From Glossina fuscipes (lineage: Eukaryota > Arthropoda > Insecta > Diptera > Glossinidae): a stretch of 64,000 nucleotides of DNA. The stretch is taken from positions 1,219,547 to 1,283,546 of the forward strand of contig NW_023998567.1 in assembly GCF_014805625.2 (NCBI RefSeq), in the 5' to 3' direction. Numbering within the stretch: position 1 is the first letter of the stretch; each line of letters opens with the position of its first letter. Shown here piece after piece: positions 1 to 9,370 of the stretch. Both the position numbers and the translations under genes were made by a program. The notes beneath the pieces were generated by a model. It was given only the letters and a program-made list of their open reading frames with translations. It was not told the DNA's origin and searched no databases.

Positions 1-266
1 TCAATAGGTGGTGAAGTAGTTCTACTAGTTCTTAACGTTGTAGCATCACCTTGATCTTTTAATAGATAATCATTGTCTTTAGTTTCACTTACTTTCATCA
101 GAACAAATGATATATTAGTTTTCAGAACAACATCTTTGGGTAGAGTTAAATTGAACTCTACAGTTTTTGAATCCGAATCTATATCAGGAGTAGTAATAGT
201 GAACGGTATAGGATTACCAATCACTATTTTCAATACAAGAAGCAAAATATATATATTCATCTTCAT
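1..266 (-). CDS. Signal-peptide ORF beside Polinton capsid gene, partial
   Basis: An ATG on the minus strand at 266 opens a frame that reads 88 codons without a stop and runs off the left edge of the window. The first ~17 residues (MKMNIYILLLVLKIVIG) have a short charged start and a hydrophobic core, followed by NPIPF, so they look like a secretion signal or membrane anchor. The rest is Thr/Asp/Val-rich, with alternating hydrophobic residues that would suit beta strands. It lies about 130 bases downstream of the major capsid gene on the same strand, so it is probably part of the Polinton. Unlike every neighbour, it shows no frameshift or internal stop in the visible part. I do not recognise the family. 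It could be an accessory surface protein of the element or a chance open frame. The C-terminus is outside the window. Confidence 0.45.
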   Translation of the reverse strand, partial: MKMNIYILLLVLKIVIGNPIPFTITTPDIDSDSKTVEFNLTLPKDVVLKTNISFVLMKVSETKDNDYLLKDQGDATTLRTSRTTSPPI

Positions 267-396
267 TACAATATCCCCCTGTCTTTTTTTTTTACGAACT
301 GGTGCTGCTGTGTTTAAAGATATAATGATCAAAATGTAAATGATATGTCTAAATACATTTTTTCTTTTATATGATTTTATATTATTTTATTACAAT

Positions 397-1535
397 TTAC
401 AATATTTTTCTTACTTCATTTGTAAGGGGTACATAGTCAAATATTTTATTATGTGTAATTAAACAGTACGCTGATGTATTAGCTGGTTTGTTACTTGAGG
501 CTTTCAATTCACTGCGATTATCGATTGGTTCGGTTTTAAACGATTTATTTTGATGTGTTACGTCCAAAACAACTATGGGCGCAAGCGTTAGAAACTCATT
601 ACGATTCAATAGCGGATATGGATCGCGTGAATAATAACTTTGTTGAAATCTTGAATACATGTCATAGAGTAGAGCGTATTGATTTCGACTGAAACTAAGA
701 TTCAAACCATCATATGAATATGAATCAGAATTTAGACGTATCTTTACATTCGTTAAATTGTAATGAGTAAATTTGTTTTCAGCGTTTCGAAATGCTATAT
801 GTAGAAATCGCGGTCGTTCGTTTTTCCTACCTAATTTAACATTCCATAAAACAGTGGCACTCTGTGGAAGTGTAGGGTAATAATACATACCCCAAGTTTT
901 GAAGCATATATTTAACGGTTGGCGAGAAATGATATTTTTAAACACCTCCAATTTGTAAGCATCAGGAAGTTGAACATTTGAACATCTTCCATGTAATATT
1001 CAAAATACTTAATTTAATTTTCTCATTTGCAAAGGTAGTTGTTTATCATATTTAGATCGTAGTAAAATCAATTCCTGTTTAGAACTAACTAAGATTTTAT
1101 TGAAACTTCTTCAGCATCTTCAGTGGTATACAAAAGTTGAAACAAGCGCTCACAATAGTGAGTTCATCGCTATTAAATGGTGATCGTCCTGCATTGAGTA
1201 GATTCTCACTCTCACGTTTATTCAATGATGTGAAATTTTTTATTTCCGTTGTAACGCCCAATTGACGTGTACGATCATCAAATAGATGCGACATACAATT
1301 ATTATTATATTAGCTTTATATTATTAGAGATTGTACCATCTTCCTTTGATGCAGTTCCTTCAACATATAGAAAGCTTTCGCTTGATAATACATACAAATC
1401 TTGATTTTGAATTGATATACGAATTTCATAATTATTTTTAAAGGATTGTATACGCGATGTGTAACTATGATATTCCTTTTTTATAATTGAATTATCAAAT
1501 TGTGGTGTTTGTAATATATTAATTATATTACTCAA
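397..1535 (-). pseudogene. Polinton major capsid protein, double jelly-roll, broken
   Basis: Polintons encode a double-jelly-roll major capsid protein. Four pieces of one appear in order on the minus strand: 1535-1305 (N-terminus, with SFKNNYEIRISIQNQDLYVL), 1294-1097 (with TTEIKNFTSLNKRE and FNFCIPLKML), a short piece near 1075-1040 (SKQELILLRS), and 951-397 (with NQYALLYDMYSRFQQSYY and SAYCLITHNKIFDYVPLTN near the C-terminus). The pieces lie in different frames, so at least three frameshifts or small deletions separate them. The first codon of the N-terminal piece is TTG where an ATG would be expected. Together they cover most of a capsid of about 380-450 residues. The family call rests on recognising the conserved insect Polinton capsid blocks. 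The gene cannot make a full product and is a fossil. Confidence 0.8.
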
Positions 1536-1596
1536 TTTTTTGGTTTTCTGTCTATTTTAATTGAAACCCCAAACTATTTAAAAATTCCTGATTAAT

Positions 1597-1779
1597 TCAA
1601 CTTAGGGTATTAGTAGTTTTGCTTGGTTTTATTCGTTTGTATTTTTTTTGATTATTCTTATTATCACTGCACGATGACGATGTCGATGATGATAGTTTCT
1701 TCGTTGTGTATTCTATTGATGATGGCGTTGAAGTGAACGCTGGATCATTAAATACGTCTTTTTTGTTGAATATTATCAT
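1597..1779 (-). CDS. Small Polinton-associated ORF, unknown
   Basis: An ATG at 1779 opens a 60-residue frame ending at 1597. It starts MIIFNKKDVFNDPAF and continues with a Ser/Thr-rich stretch and a Lys-rich C-terminal half (NNQKKYKRIKPSKT). It begins just before the stop of the minor capsid frame and precedes the major capsid gene, all on the minus strand, so it sits where a small Polinton gene would. The basic tail might bind nucleic acid, but that is a guess. I do not recognise it, and it may itself be truncated by decay. Confidence 0.3.
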   Translation of the reverse strand: MIIFNKKDVFNDPAFTSTPSSIEYTTKKLSSSTSSSCSDNKNNQKKYKRIKPSKTTNTLS

Positions 1780-1781
1780 GC

Positions 1782-2442
1782 TTATGTATGTAGTGATGGT
1801 TTTAAATGCAATCTTATTGAAATTTTTTCTCCACAAAAATTTATTAAATTACCGGATTGATTGACAACTTTCAAAACAATACAATTTATCGTTCTTGTAT
1901 TTATAGGTAAATATATCACATTAGTCGGTATCTCTACAATTTTATAACCTGGACTAACAGTAAGTAAGAATTGATGACGAATATGCGCTGATACATTGTT
2001 TATATAAGATCCACTTACAATATTACATTCAATCATTATGGTATTAATTTTCGTTATATAGATTGTTTTATCTGAATGGTGTTCTATACCTTGTTGTAAT
2101 TTTCTCTTACTAAACCCCAATAATGATCCAATCGAGCGCTTCTTATCGAAATAAATTGGATCTATTGTACTCATTATGTGTGTCTGTAACGTATTATAAT
2201 TTGCTTGAATATTGAGTATACCCCCTTTCTCATTCACATCATGATTTTTACTTGTAATTAAAGCGGTTATACCAGAAAACTCATATGGACCAATAGGAAT
2301 TGTGATTTGATGGTCACCAATATAAAATAAGTTGTTTTCCCGATCGATATTTGGAATTGAATGATATGTATCGAAGATCGCAAACATAATTTTCATCAAG
2401 CTCAATTGCGGAGTTCCCGTTTAAGGTTAGTGTTATTGACAT
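1782..2442 (-). pseudogene. Polinton minor capsid (penton-like) protein, frameshifted
   Basis: The main frame (2405-1782) carries the blocks of the Polinton minor capsid protein, a single-jelly-roll penton homologue. These include NLFYIGDHQITIPIGPYEFS, SIGSLLGFSKRKL, TIMIECNIVSGSYIN, PGYKIVEIPTNVIYLPI and the C-terminal NFCGEKISIRLHLK. The true N-terminus is in another frame: an ATG at 2442 gives MSITLTLNGNSAIELDENYV, which reaches the main frame only across a frameshift near 2360. After that break the sequence is continuous for about 200 residues, close to full family length. It lies between the integrase and major capsid genes on the same strand, the usual morphogenesis neighbourhood of these elements. 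Confidence 0.7.
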
Positions 2443-2498
2443 CTTAACGTCTGATGAGTGAATAAATTATCTAACATTGTCTATGATAGCTTTTATTA

Positions 2499-3402
2499 TT
2501 AAGATATATTGTTCACATTAATCCAAGCGATGTGTTCCAATGAAAATCCTAACCATTTAACATAAACCATATTTCCTCTTCTCCTCACCACTTTTCCAAA
2601 TAAATACGTTTGGGGAAATTTAGTTTTCATTAATTCATATTCATAAAATCCACCTTTAACTTCACATCCCTGATAGTCTTCTAACAAATATGTATTTGGA
2701 TTTGTATATTTTATAGTTTTCAATCCAAAGTTCTCCGTAGTCCAATTGGGTGTGTAGCCCTTCTCAAATTTATGTTTATATTTGCTTATTCGTACATAAT
2801 CATTTATTTTGAACTTTGGTCTTTTGAATATTTTTAAATTGCTGTATACCGTATCTAGCAGAGATTCCTCATTTGAAAAATTCACTTGATTTGGTGTCAG
2901 TTTTATCGTCCTATGAAATGTGTTATTGTATTTATCGATAAGCTCCTTATATATATGAACATCATTCCTTTTAATGTTCTATTAAATCGTTCTACTATGG
3001 ACGCCTTCAGAACGCTACGTGTTGAATAGTGATTAATATGATTGTTTTCCATCAATTGATGAAATTGATTATTAAAAAACTCTTTACCATCATCAGTTTG
3101 CAAACTTTTCACTTTGCGATGACTTTTCTCAAAAAATCCCTTCATAGCATTCGTTACGTTTTGAGCAGTTTTGTTTTTCACCGCCATAGCCCAAGACTTT
3201 AGTCGAAAATGTATCTATTACTCTTAAAAGGTAACTATAACCGTTATTTTGTACTGCATAGCTTATCATTTCAACGAGATTCGCTTGCCACAAATCATCA
3301 ATTCCTCTCATGACAATTAACTCGTCTTCTTCTGATATGTTTGCGTGCTTGTTTGTGTAGTTCATTAACTATATCTATCTTGTCCCTGTTTAGATCCATC
3401 AT
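2499..3402 (-). pseudogene. Polinton integrase with chromodomain, broken
   Basis: This is a retroviral-type (rve) DDE integrase that would insert the Polinton into host DNA. The start is the ATG at 3402 (MMDLNRDKIDIVNELHKQAR), and a frameshift near 3310 leads into the core. Core pieces: GIDDLWQANLVEMI (3365-3129 frame), then TAQNVTNAMKGFF, LQTDDGKEFF and ASIVERFNRTLKGM (3187-2903 frame). The C-terminal frame (2885-2499) has the SH3-like block VRISKYKHKFEKGYTPNW and a chromodomain-like end, VVRRRGNMVYVKWLGF with a Trp further on. The second catalytic Asp and the Glu are present. The first Asp, expected in LWQADLVEM, is Asn (AAT codon). With at least three frame breaks the protein cannot be made whole. 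Confidence 0.85.
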
Positions 3403-3480
3403 GCAACCTCTATGCGAATTAATGTATTTTTGTTTGTTTGCTCGTCTTGTTGTTGTTTTTTATATAAAAAAATTTTTATA

Positions 3481-4635
3481 TTATATTTCAATCGAATTTA
3501 AAAGGTAGTCCTCAATTACTTGAAATCGTTCTTCTGTCTTATTTATAAATTCCTTATTCTCATTATACAAATACGCTTTAACACTCTGTTCAATTAATTT
3601 AACATCTTCTCAACGTTACTTGTTAGGGTAGTTTGTAATTTTGTTAAATCACCTCTGAAACGTAGGTTTGTTCTTTGTAATCAAATTAATAAACGGTGCT
3701 ATTGACTCGCCTTTATTACTTGGTGAAATAAGCTTTAATGTCTCTAACCGCTTCTCTAGGCACTTTATCTTGGTTAAGCTTAGCTGTTTAACCCGCTCAG
3801 AGTAGTTTGCAAGAACCTAAATGACGTCTATCACTTATTCTTGTTATCGGACTCTTTAAAGTCCATTAAAGCAACATTGCTTAATACACGCGATTTACCT
3901 ATGTCTTACTTAAACTAGCTTCTATCCTTAAAAGTCGTTACGATTCGAAAATGAACTGTTGTTAAGTATTATCGGTTGCCAGGCTTATGCATGTTTGCGA
4001 TGGCTTAGAGGTTCATTTGCAATTTGGTCCTGTACCGGTTGTAAGTGTGGCTCTATGCTGGTTATGTACATGCTTTTTTTTTTCTTTTTTTTTCTTCTTA
4101 TTTGTTGTATTGTACTTATACTAAGTTTTATTATTAATTTAATATAAGTTTTGCTTAAGTGCCAATTGAACTCGATTGCTTTTTGTTTAGTTGAGTTTCA
4201 TGTATAAGTAGAATTAAAATAAATAAATAAATATACTATTCAATTGTTTATCATATTTTTCTTGCAGTTGTTCCACTCCGATCCATTTGAAAATATATTC
4301 TTCAATTTTATCGAATCGCTCCTCAGTCTTATTCATATAGTTTTTATTTGCATTAATTAGTTGATTCTTAAGATTTATCTCAATCTGTTTAGCTTCGCTA
4401 CTAATATCATTTTTGATTGTCGTATATAATTCATCTATTTGTTTTTTCATACTATTCATTTGTAAACCATACGAGTTTTGAAATTGTTTCGATTCATTTT
4501 TCAAATGTATGTAGTTGTTAGATTGTTTACATTATCTGTTATCACATCATATTTTCTAAGCAGATATGCTTTTGTTACAGCATCTTTGATATCAGAAGAT
4601 GCAATTAAATTGCAAAGTCTTTTTCTGTAACTCAT
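3481..4635 (-). pseudogene. Polinton coiled-coil protein, split by LINE
   Basis: An ATG at 4635 starts MSYRKRLCNLIASSDIKDAV. One frame change near 4504 leads into a Lys/Glu/Gln-rich coiled-coil segment (QIDELYTTIKNDISSEAKQ, then NKTEERFDKIEEYIFKW) that ends at 4214. A LINE 3' fragment follows. Beyond it, at about 3640-3481, a second, diverged version of the same module is read in the same direction (NKTEERFQVIEDYLLNSI) and ends at a natural-looking TAA at 3481. The start lies only 8 bases after the stop of the upstream gene, and the end lies about 80 bases before the integrase start, so the cluster was compact. I do not know its function. Coiled-coil proteins of unclear role occur in Polintons. 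Confidence 0.55.
3655..4231 (+). mobile_element. Jockey-clade LINE 3' fragment
   Basis: The plus strand here matches the C-terminal coding end and 3' UTR of the LINE found in the opposite orientation at 44.3-45.6 kb. For example, the stretch around 3705-3780, including the shared run AAGCTTTAATGTC, corresponds closely to the reverse complement of about 44,850-44,925. The shared 3' UTR includes GGCTTATGCATGTTTGC here against AGCTTATGCGTGTTTGC there. The fragment ends in AATAAATAAATAAAT near 4217-4231, a typical jockey-type tail. It is a 5'-truncated insertion inside the Polinton coiled-coil gene. The left boundary is approximate. Confidence 0.7.
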
Positions 4636-4643
4636 TATTGTTA

Positions 4644-6217
4644 TTATTTAATTATGTTAGCCTCTCGCAGTTCCTCAACAATCGAAATTACTTCGTTCTT
4701 GTGATTGTTGTGTCCAGTACTTTCTGATCCAAGAAGTAAACGTACTCAATCAACTAGCTCGTTAGGATCGTCCCAATAGATATAGATAGGTTTACGATTG
4801 TCTAATGATTTTTATGATAGTCCACTACCTTTCGTTAGAAGATTTGATTTCTTATTAAATAGTGGTCTTGTTAAAAGTTGATAATTAAATGTTTTTGTAC
4901 CTTTAATTTGCGCTCCTGGTTGATAATGACGTTTGCGTGCGCTTGCAATTATTAGATTATTTTTATATTATATCAGATCTCTTTTTGTATAATGTTGAGG
5001 TTTTGAGTGAAACATGAGCTGAAACCTGATGTCATACTCTGCTTATTATTTCCTATATTGATAGAGTTCTCTTTATTAAATTTTAATTTATTATTTCCAT
5101 ATTGCCAATTTTCGTTTACATCTACATTAAAATAATAAATTTTATCTAACTTTTCGTAATGCTACCACTATTGCTAATATTCATGTTTTTATTTCGTTTT
5201 TAATCAGTATTCAACTGTGATTTACTCTTTCGTTTTTGATTGGAAGGTATGTGTGATATTTTCTGTCATTTCTCATTATTATCGTCAAAACCATCTAGTG
5301 GCGTGTAATTCTTTCGTTTTAAAATCTTTTTTTGTTCAATTCTAGTTGTTGTTGTTGTTGTTGTAGCGCTCCTTCTTTGAAGTACATTCTTTTTCTTCTG
5401 TCTTTTTAAATGTTTCAAACACTTTAAAGTCTTCTCTACTTTTACTTCTTTCTTATCGATGTTTCGCTTTAAACTCTTTTTAATCTAAACCTTTTCTTGT
5501 TGTTGTTGCTGTTGTTTTTGTTTAATAGTGTTGTACTCCCTGATGATTCGAAAGACCGTTCGCCAATGTTTAAGACTTCTTCTTCTTCTTCTGCGTTATG
5601 AAAATCAACTTCTTCTTCTTCTTCTTGACCACCGATCTGGTCCATATGAGGGGGATCTTCTGTATTATGGACTACCTTTGGCGACGCAGCTGTGGTCAGA
5701 AGGGTATTACGGAGTTTGCTCTTACCAGCTCATCCGCTCTTTCCATACTTTTAATACATTTTTTTTAGTTTTTGCACTCCTTCCACTCTTTCTGCACCTC
5801 AATAAATTCGTTTTAGTTTTTCTTCTCTGCCTACGTTTGGTTTATACCTATAATTTGGTAGTGAAGTATACGTGGGCATCTCAACATCATAATCGCAACA
5901 TCATTATCTGCCGCAACCGCAACATGTTTATAATCAAAATTATTTACATCATTAATCTCGTTATTATGCTCATCATCATCATCACTACCATTGTTATTGT
6001 TATGATTTTCTATCGAATCATTCGTCAATAATGACGTCAGCGGTGTAGACCTTTTATTGTCAAGTTTTTCAAGTGTCCATTTTTGAAGGTTTTGCTATAG
6101 GCTGAAATGTATCTTCCAATAAGATGACCTTAGTGTTTGATTTAATTTAATATTTCTAACCTTTGCTTTCAACACTTCTCTTGTCTTTACAATATCTTTT
6201 AATAATTTGTTACTCAT
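4644..6217 (-). pseudogene. Conserved Polinton protein with YWDDPNELVD motif, broken
   Basis: An ATG at 6217 starts MSNKLLKDIVKTREVLKAKV. Later pieces in shifting frames are an acidic run (GGQEEEEEVDFHNAEEEEE, near 5630-5570), an Asn/Gln-rich stretch (5530-5480), ILKRKNYTPLDGFDD (near 5330-5285), KRHYQPGAQIKGTKTFNYQL (near 4940-4880), and YIYWDDPNELVD with VISIVEELREANIIK just before a TAA at 4644. A stop directly after ELVD and other stops break it. Intact length would be about 520 residues. These blocks look like a conserved uncharacterised protein of insect Polintons, with low-complexity acidic and basic regions in its N-terminal half. The function is unknown. It is the first visible gene of the minus-strand cluster. 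Confidence 0.55.
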
Positions 6218-6231
6218 TTTTTTGTTACTCT

Positions 6232-6500
6232 CTGCCTTTGTAACCTGTTTTGTATTCCGTTAAAAAAAAGTTTTTATCAAAACAAAAAAAGGACTAGGCT
6301 TGCGACCGACCTCATTGAGTGCTTGTTACGAGCTGATTTCCCTCTCCTCAATTTTTGAGTTGGTCTGATCTGTCTCTCAATTTGTCTTCGTTTGTCAGAG
6401 ATTTAGTGAATGTGAGTTGGAAAGGGTACAAAAGTCAAATTGTCAAACCAGTCGTAAAAAATTTGCTCACGCTTTGCGCTAGTATTGGTTTTTTAAAGCT
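6232..6500. other. No gene seen; possible Polinton outer flank
   Basis: This stretch between the outermost Polinton gene and the LTR-element remnant has A-runs near 6260-6290 and no convincing ORF. A Polinton terminal inverted repeat could lie here, but its partner is outside the window, so I cannot show one. Confidence 0.3.
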
Positions 6501-8090
6501 GTGTTTATAAAGAAAAACAGCTGTAAATTGAAAATAAAATACGTGTCAAGTAAAAGCGTTTACTTACAACCAGCTGAAAGAAAAACAAAAAAAGGATTTT
6601 TAGCCCGTCTTTTCGATATCAAAGCCAATGAACACCATAAAACACTTATGGAATCAATTAGAGGACTTTTATTATCAATAATGGTAACAGCTTCCAAGTC
6701 CATTGATTAATTGCATTGCTCAACATCAACACAGTTATGACCAATTTCAAGCTATGCTCAATGAAGCATTAACGAAGCTTCAAGTGACATCAACTGAAGA
6801 TATGAATGCCAACCCATCGACTCACCATACACTGATTCTCAGTTGTGTGCCACTTCCGAAAATATCCATCCCCAACACACACACTTCCGAAATATCCATC
6901 TCATACGACTATAACAAATGAAGACGATTTTATGATTTGTTCTTCCATATAATTCGCCTACAGCCGATTCCAATTGTTCAGAAAATGTGGTATATCAAGG
7001 CTAATCTCGCAGGATCTCAGGACCGATCAGCCAACAGAAGACAATTAAACGTCCGCCTGGACATTTCTACAAGAAAGTAATAACAATAGAAGACTTCTTG
7101 TATCCACACTCAAATGAAAAAATCATCAACCACCCCAAAAACCAATTCAACCACAATACAAGTCAAGAATATCTATTAGCTTTAAATAACGTGGGAGTGG
7201 ACACAAACATTTGAAGCTCCTTATTCCTGCAAAATTTGATCAAGAAATTAGATTTGCACATCAGATTGAACAATCGCCCCCTGCACCAAAAATAAATGGT
7301 ACAACAAAATAATTGCCTAAACCTACAATTCAACAAAATGTAGGTCCTTCCACTAATAAGGACACACCTAACGTAGTTGTGACATCATAACGATAATATC
7401 AGATGATTTTATGGAGAATGGATATGTGTAGTCACGTAAAGTGTTCTCAACTCTATACAGTTATCTACGGATCCATCCGAATCGCTGACGTAAAAACAGC
7501 ATCTGAAATCCTTAAACTTCCAATACATCATCTTGCAATCCTTCGCATTGACGACAAACCCGAATCTAATTCAAAAAAATCTCAATTTACTCCAAAAAGC
7601 CAGTCAAAGATAATGAATCAGAAATCGAACAAATGATCACAAATGACTAATCGAGAATTTAAGCACAAATTAGGAATTCGTTTTGAAGAGATCAGATCAA
7701 CAACTATTTAGTCCGGACTGCATTCTCAAATAATCACATCCATGTTATCTTATTTTAACAACACTGTTCTCTTATTACGCAAGTCTAGAAGAACTCACAA
7801 ACTGCTGATGTGTTAAATCATGAAGACCGGCAACCAACAATTCAACACGGTTCAATACATTATCATCTTTACAACAAAACATACAAACTCTTCAAGGTGC
7901 TAAAATTCGTAATGATTTCACATGAAGTCATAGCATCAATGCCGCATTAATCATCAGCCTAGCTGCTATCATCATTGTTCTCTGCACCAAGTCTTTTTTT
8001 CAAAGAGAATGCTGAACTGACCATCAAGCCATAACCATTCACACAATAATGAATCAATATCCATACCGTCTCCCTTGTGCATATTTAATC
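6501..8090 (+). pseudogene. Decayed 3' coding region of an LTR element
   Basis: Several short plus-strand frames (6501-6710, 6703-6921, 7403-7636) and coding-like sequence between them run up to a polypurine tract and LTR. The last ~200 bases before the tract read, with stops, as a Gln/Asn-rich segment followed by a hydrophobic run (ALIISLAAIIIVLCTK, near 7950-8000) that looks like a membrane anchor. A C-terminal anchor just upstream of the 3' LTR would suit an envelope-like third ORF, as in errantivirus-type gypsy elements. I cannot match the sequence to a named family, and it could be another accessory ORF. Stops and frame changes make it non-functional. Confidence 0.35.
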
Positions 8091-8098
8091 GGGGAGAA
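8091..8098 (+). promoter_or_regulatory. Polypurine tract of LTR element
   Basis: GGGGAGAA lies immediately before TGTTTATACTTG, the arrangement of a plus-strand primer tract next to a 3' LTR. Confidence 0.55.
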
Positions 8099-8886
8099 TG
8101 TTTATACTTGTTTTAGTGTCCTTTGTACTGTTCGACTCATGTTTTGTGTCAAATAAGAAGATCCTTTGAAAATTTAATAAGTTATTTTAACAAATACTCT
8201 GCCAAAAACGGTGGTTAATGATCTTTTATTCTTTATATTTATTTTTGTTATTATTCTCGTGCTTCTGAGATGTGAAATCATATAACGTTCATTTGTTTAT
8301 TAACAGTTACCTCAATGGAGCTATCTTTGTAATATATTTACTTTGTTATATATTTGTTTTCGATCCATAGCTTCCATACATGAAAGATGGTACATTTTAA
8401 TTATAAGCGATAAACATATGCTAATAGATGCATAGGGTAGTATTATGTATGTACATGCATAAGATAGCTTTGATATATTATAATACAAATGCGCGTCAGC
8501 CCGTAACAGGCGCAAGAAGAGCAACAACGTAACTGGAAAGCGATGATAGCCACCACTATAAAAGAGCGTGTCACAACACGGTCGGCGTTTCATTTCTGCA
8601 GTCAAGGAGGTAAGCGACATCTGACAAAATGACTCTTTGTTTGCGACGTTACCGATAAGGATAATTCCTTTTTTTTTGGCTTACGGATGGGGGATGGCAG
8701 GCTCAGTATCGTCGGTATCCCTGAACAACAGAGAGATACTTGACTTACGGATAAGGATTGGCAGGCTTAGCTTAGTCGCCGTCCCTAAACAACAGATAAG
8801 ACCACTCTCTCTGATGACTGTTCGAAAGGACTTGGACTAGGAACGGCGAGTGGCCGTATTGCTCCAAAAAATTGGCTGCTGTAACA
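8099..8886 (+). repeat. 3' LTR, 788 bp
   Basis: It starts TGTT right after a polypurine tract and ends AACA (GCTGCTGTAACA), giving 4-bp inverted ends of the TG...CA type. A TATAAAAGAG promoter box lies at 8557-8566. Downstream there are two diverged copies of a module with CTTACGGATRRGGG...GGCAGGCTYAG...CGTCCCTRAACAACAG (about 8680-8790). The same kind of module is in the LTR at 48.9-49.9 kb, which points to related families. No second LTR is in the window, so the 5' part of the element is lost. Confidence 0.6.
8557..8566 (+). promoter_or_regulatory. TATA box of the 8.1-8.9 kb LTR
   Basis: TATAAAAGAG is followed about 25-30 bases later by CGGCGTTTCATTTC, a plausible initiator region. The identical 10-mer is in the 49-kb LTR. 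Confidence 0.5.
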
Positions 8887-9370
8887 TCTCCCATTTATTT
8901 TGCAAAACTTTGGTACCACGAGTAGCAATCGGACCGCGAGCCTCCACGCTGGTTTACTTCGTTAATACAATAATCATAATTATTGACACATTTATCACTA
9001 TTAATATTTAAATCATAACAGCCTACCGGAATTGTTTTCGTCCTAAAATACACGAAACCGTAATTATTTATCAAAATTCCGGTAAACAGTAAAAAAAATA
9101 ATATATAAAAGAAAATACGAAGGTCCAAGAGTTTTTGAAAATTTCTTGGAAAAGGATTACCTGGAAAGCCTGAGAATAAGCGTATATGTTTGTTTCCATT
9201 TTTCAATAATTGAACATGTATTTGTATAATCTAATGGCGCTTTAGGGAGTATAAGTGTATTGTCTAACGCGCTTTAGAGAAAATAGCGTATATGTTCTCA
9301 GTAACTTGTAAAAATTCCAAACATGTGAGAATAAGCGCCCAGACGTTTAGAAAATCAAGCTTTTAAACGT
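8887..9370. other. No supported gene
   Basis: A minus-strand open frame (9206-8895) has one hydrophobic span but starts at TTG and matches nothing I know. The short motif GAATAAGCG recurs near 9174 and 9331, with a related TAGCGTATATG at 9286. I see nothing functional. Confidence 0.4.

Noticed and set aside
73..339. Plus-strand 88-codon frame at the left edge
   Set aside because: It lies opposite the minus-strand signal-peptide ORF, and its composition is that of a shadow frame.
5528..6031. 167-codon plus-strand ORF
   Set aside because: It is opposite the conserved minus-strand Polinton gene. Its Leu-rich runs are the complement of GAA/AAC repeats.
8895..9206. 103-codon minus-strand frame with one hydrophobic span
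   Set aside because: It starts at TTG, has no homology I recognise, and its frame is broken upstream.
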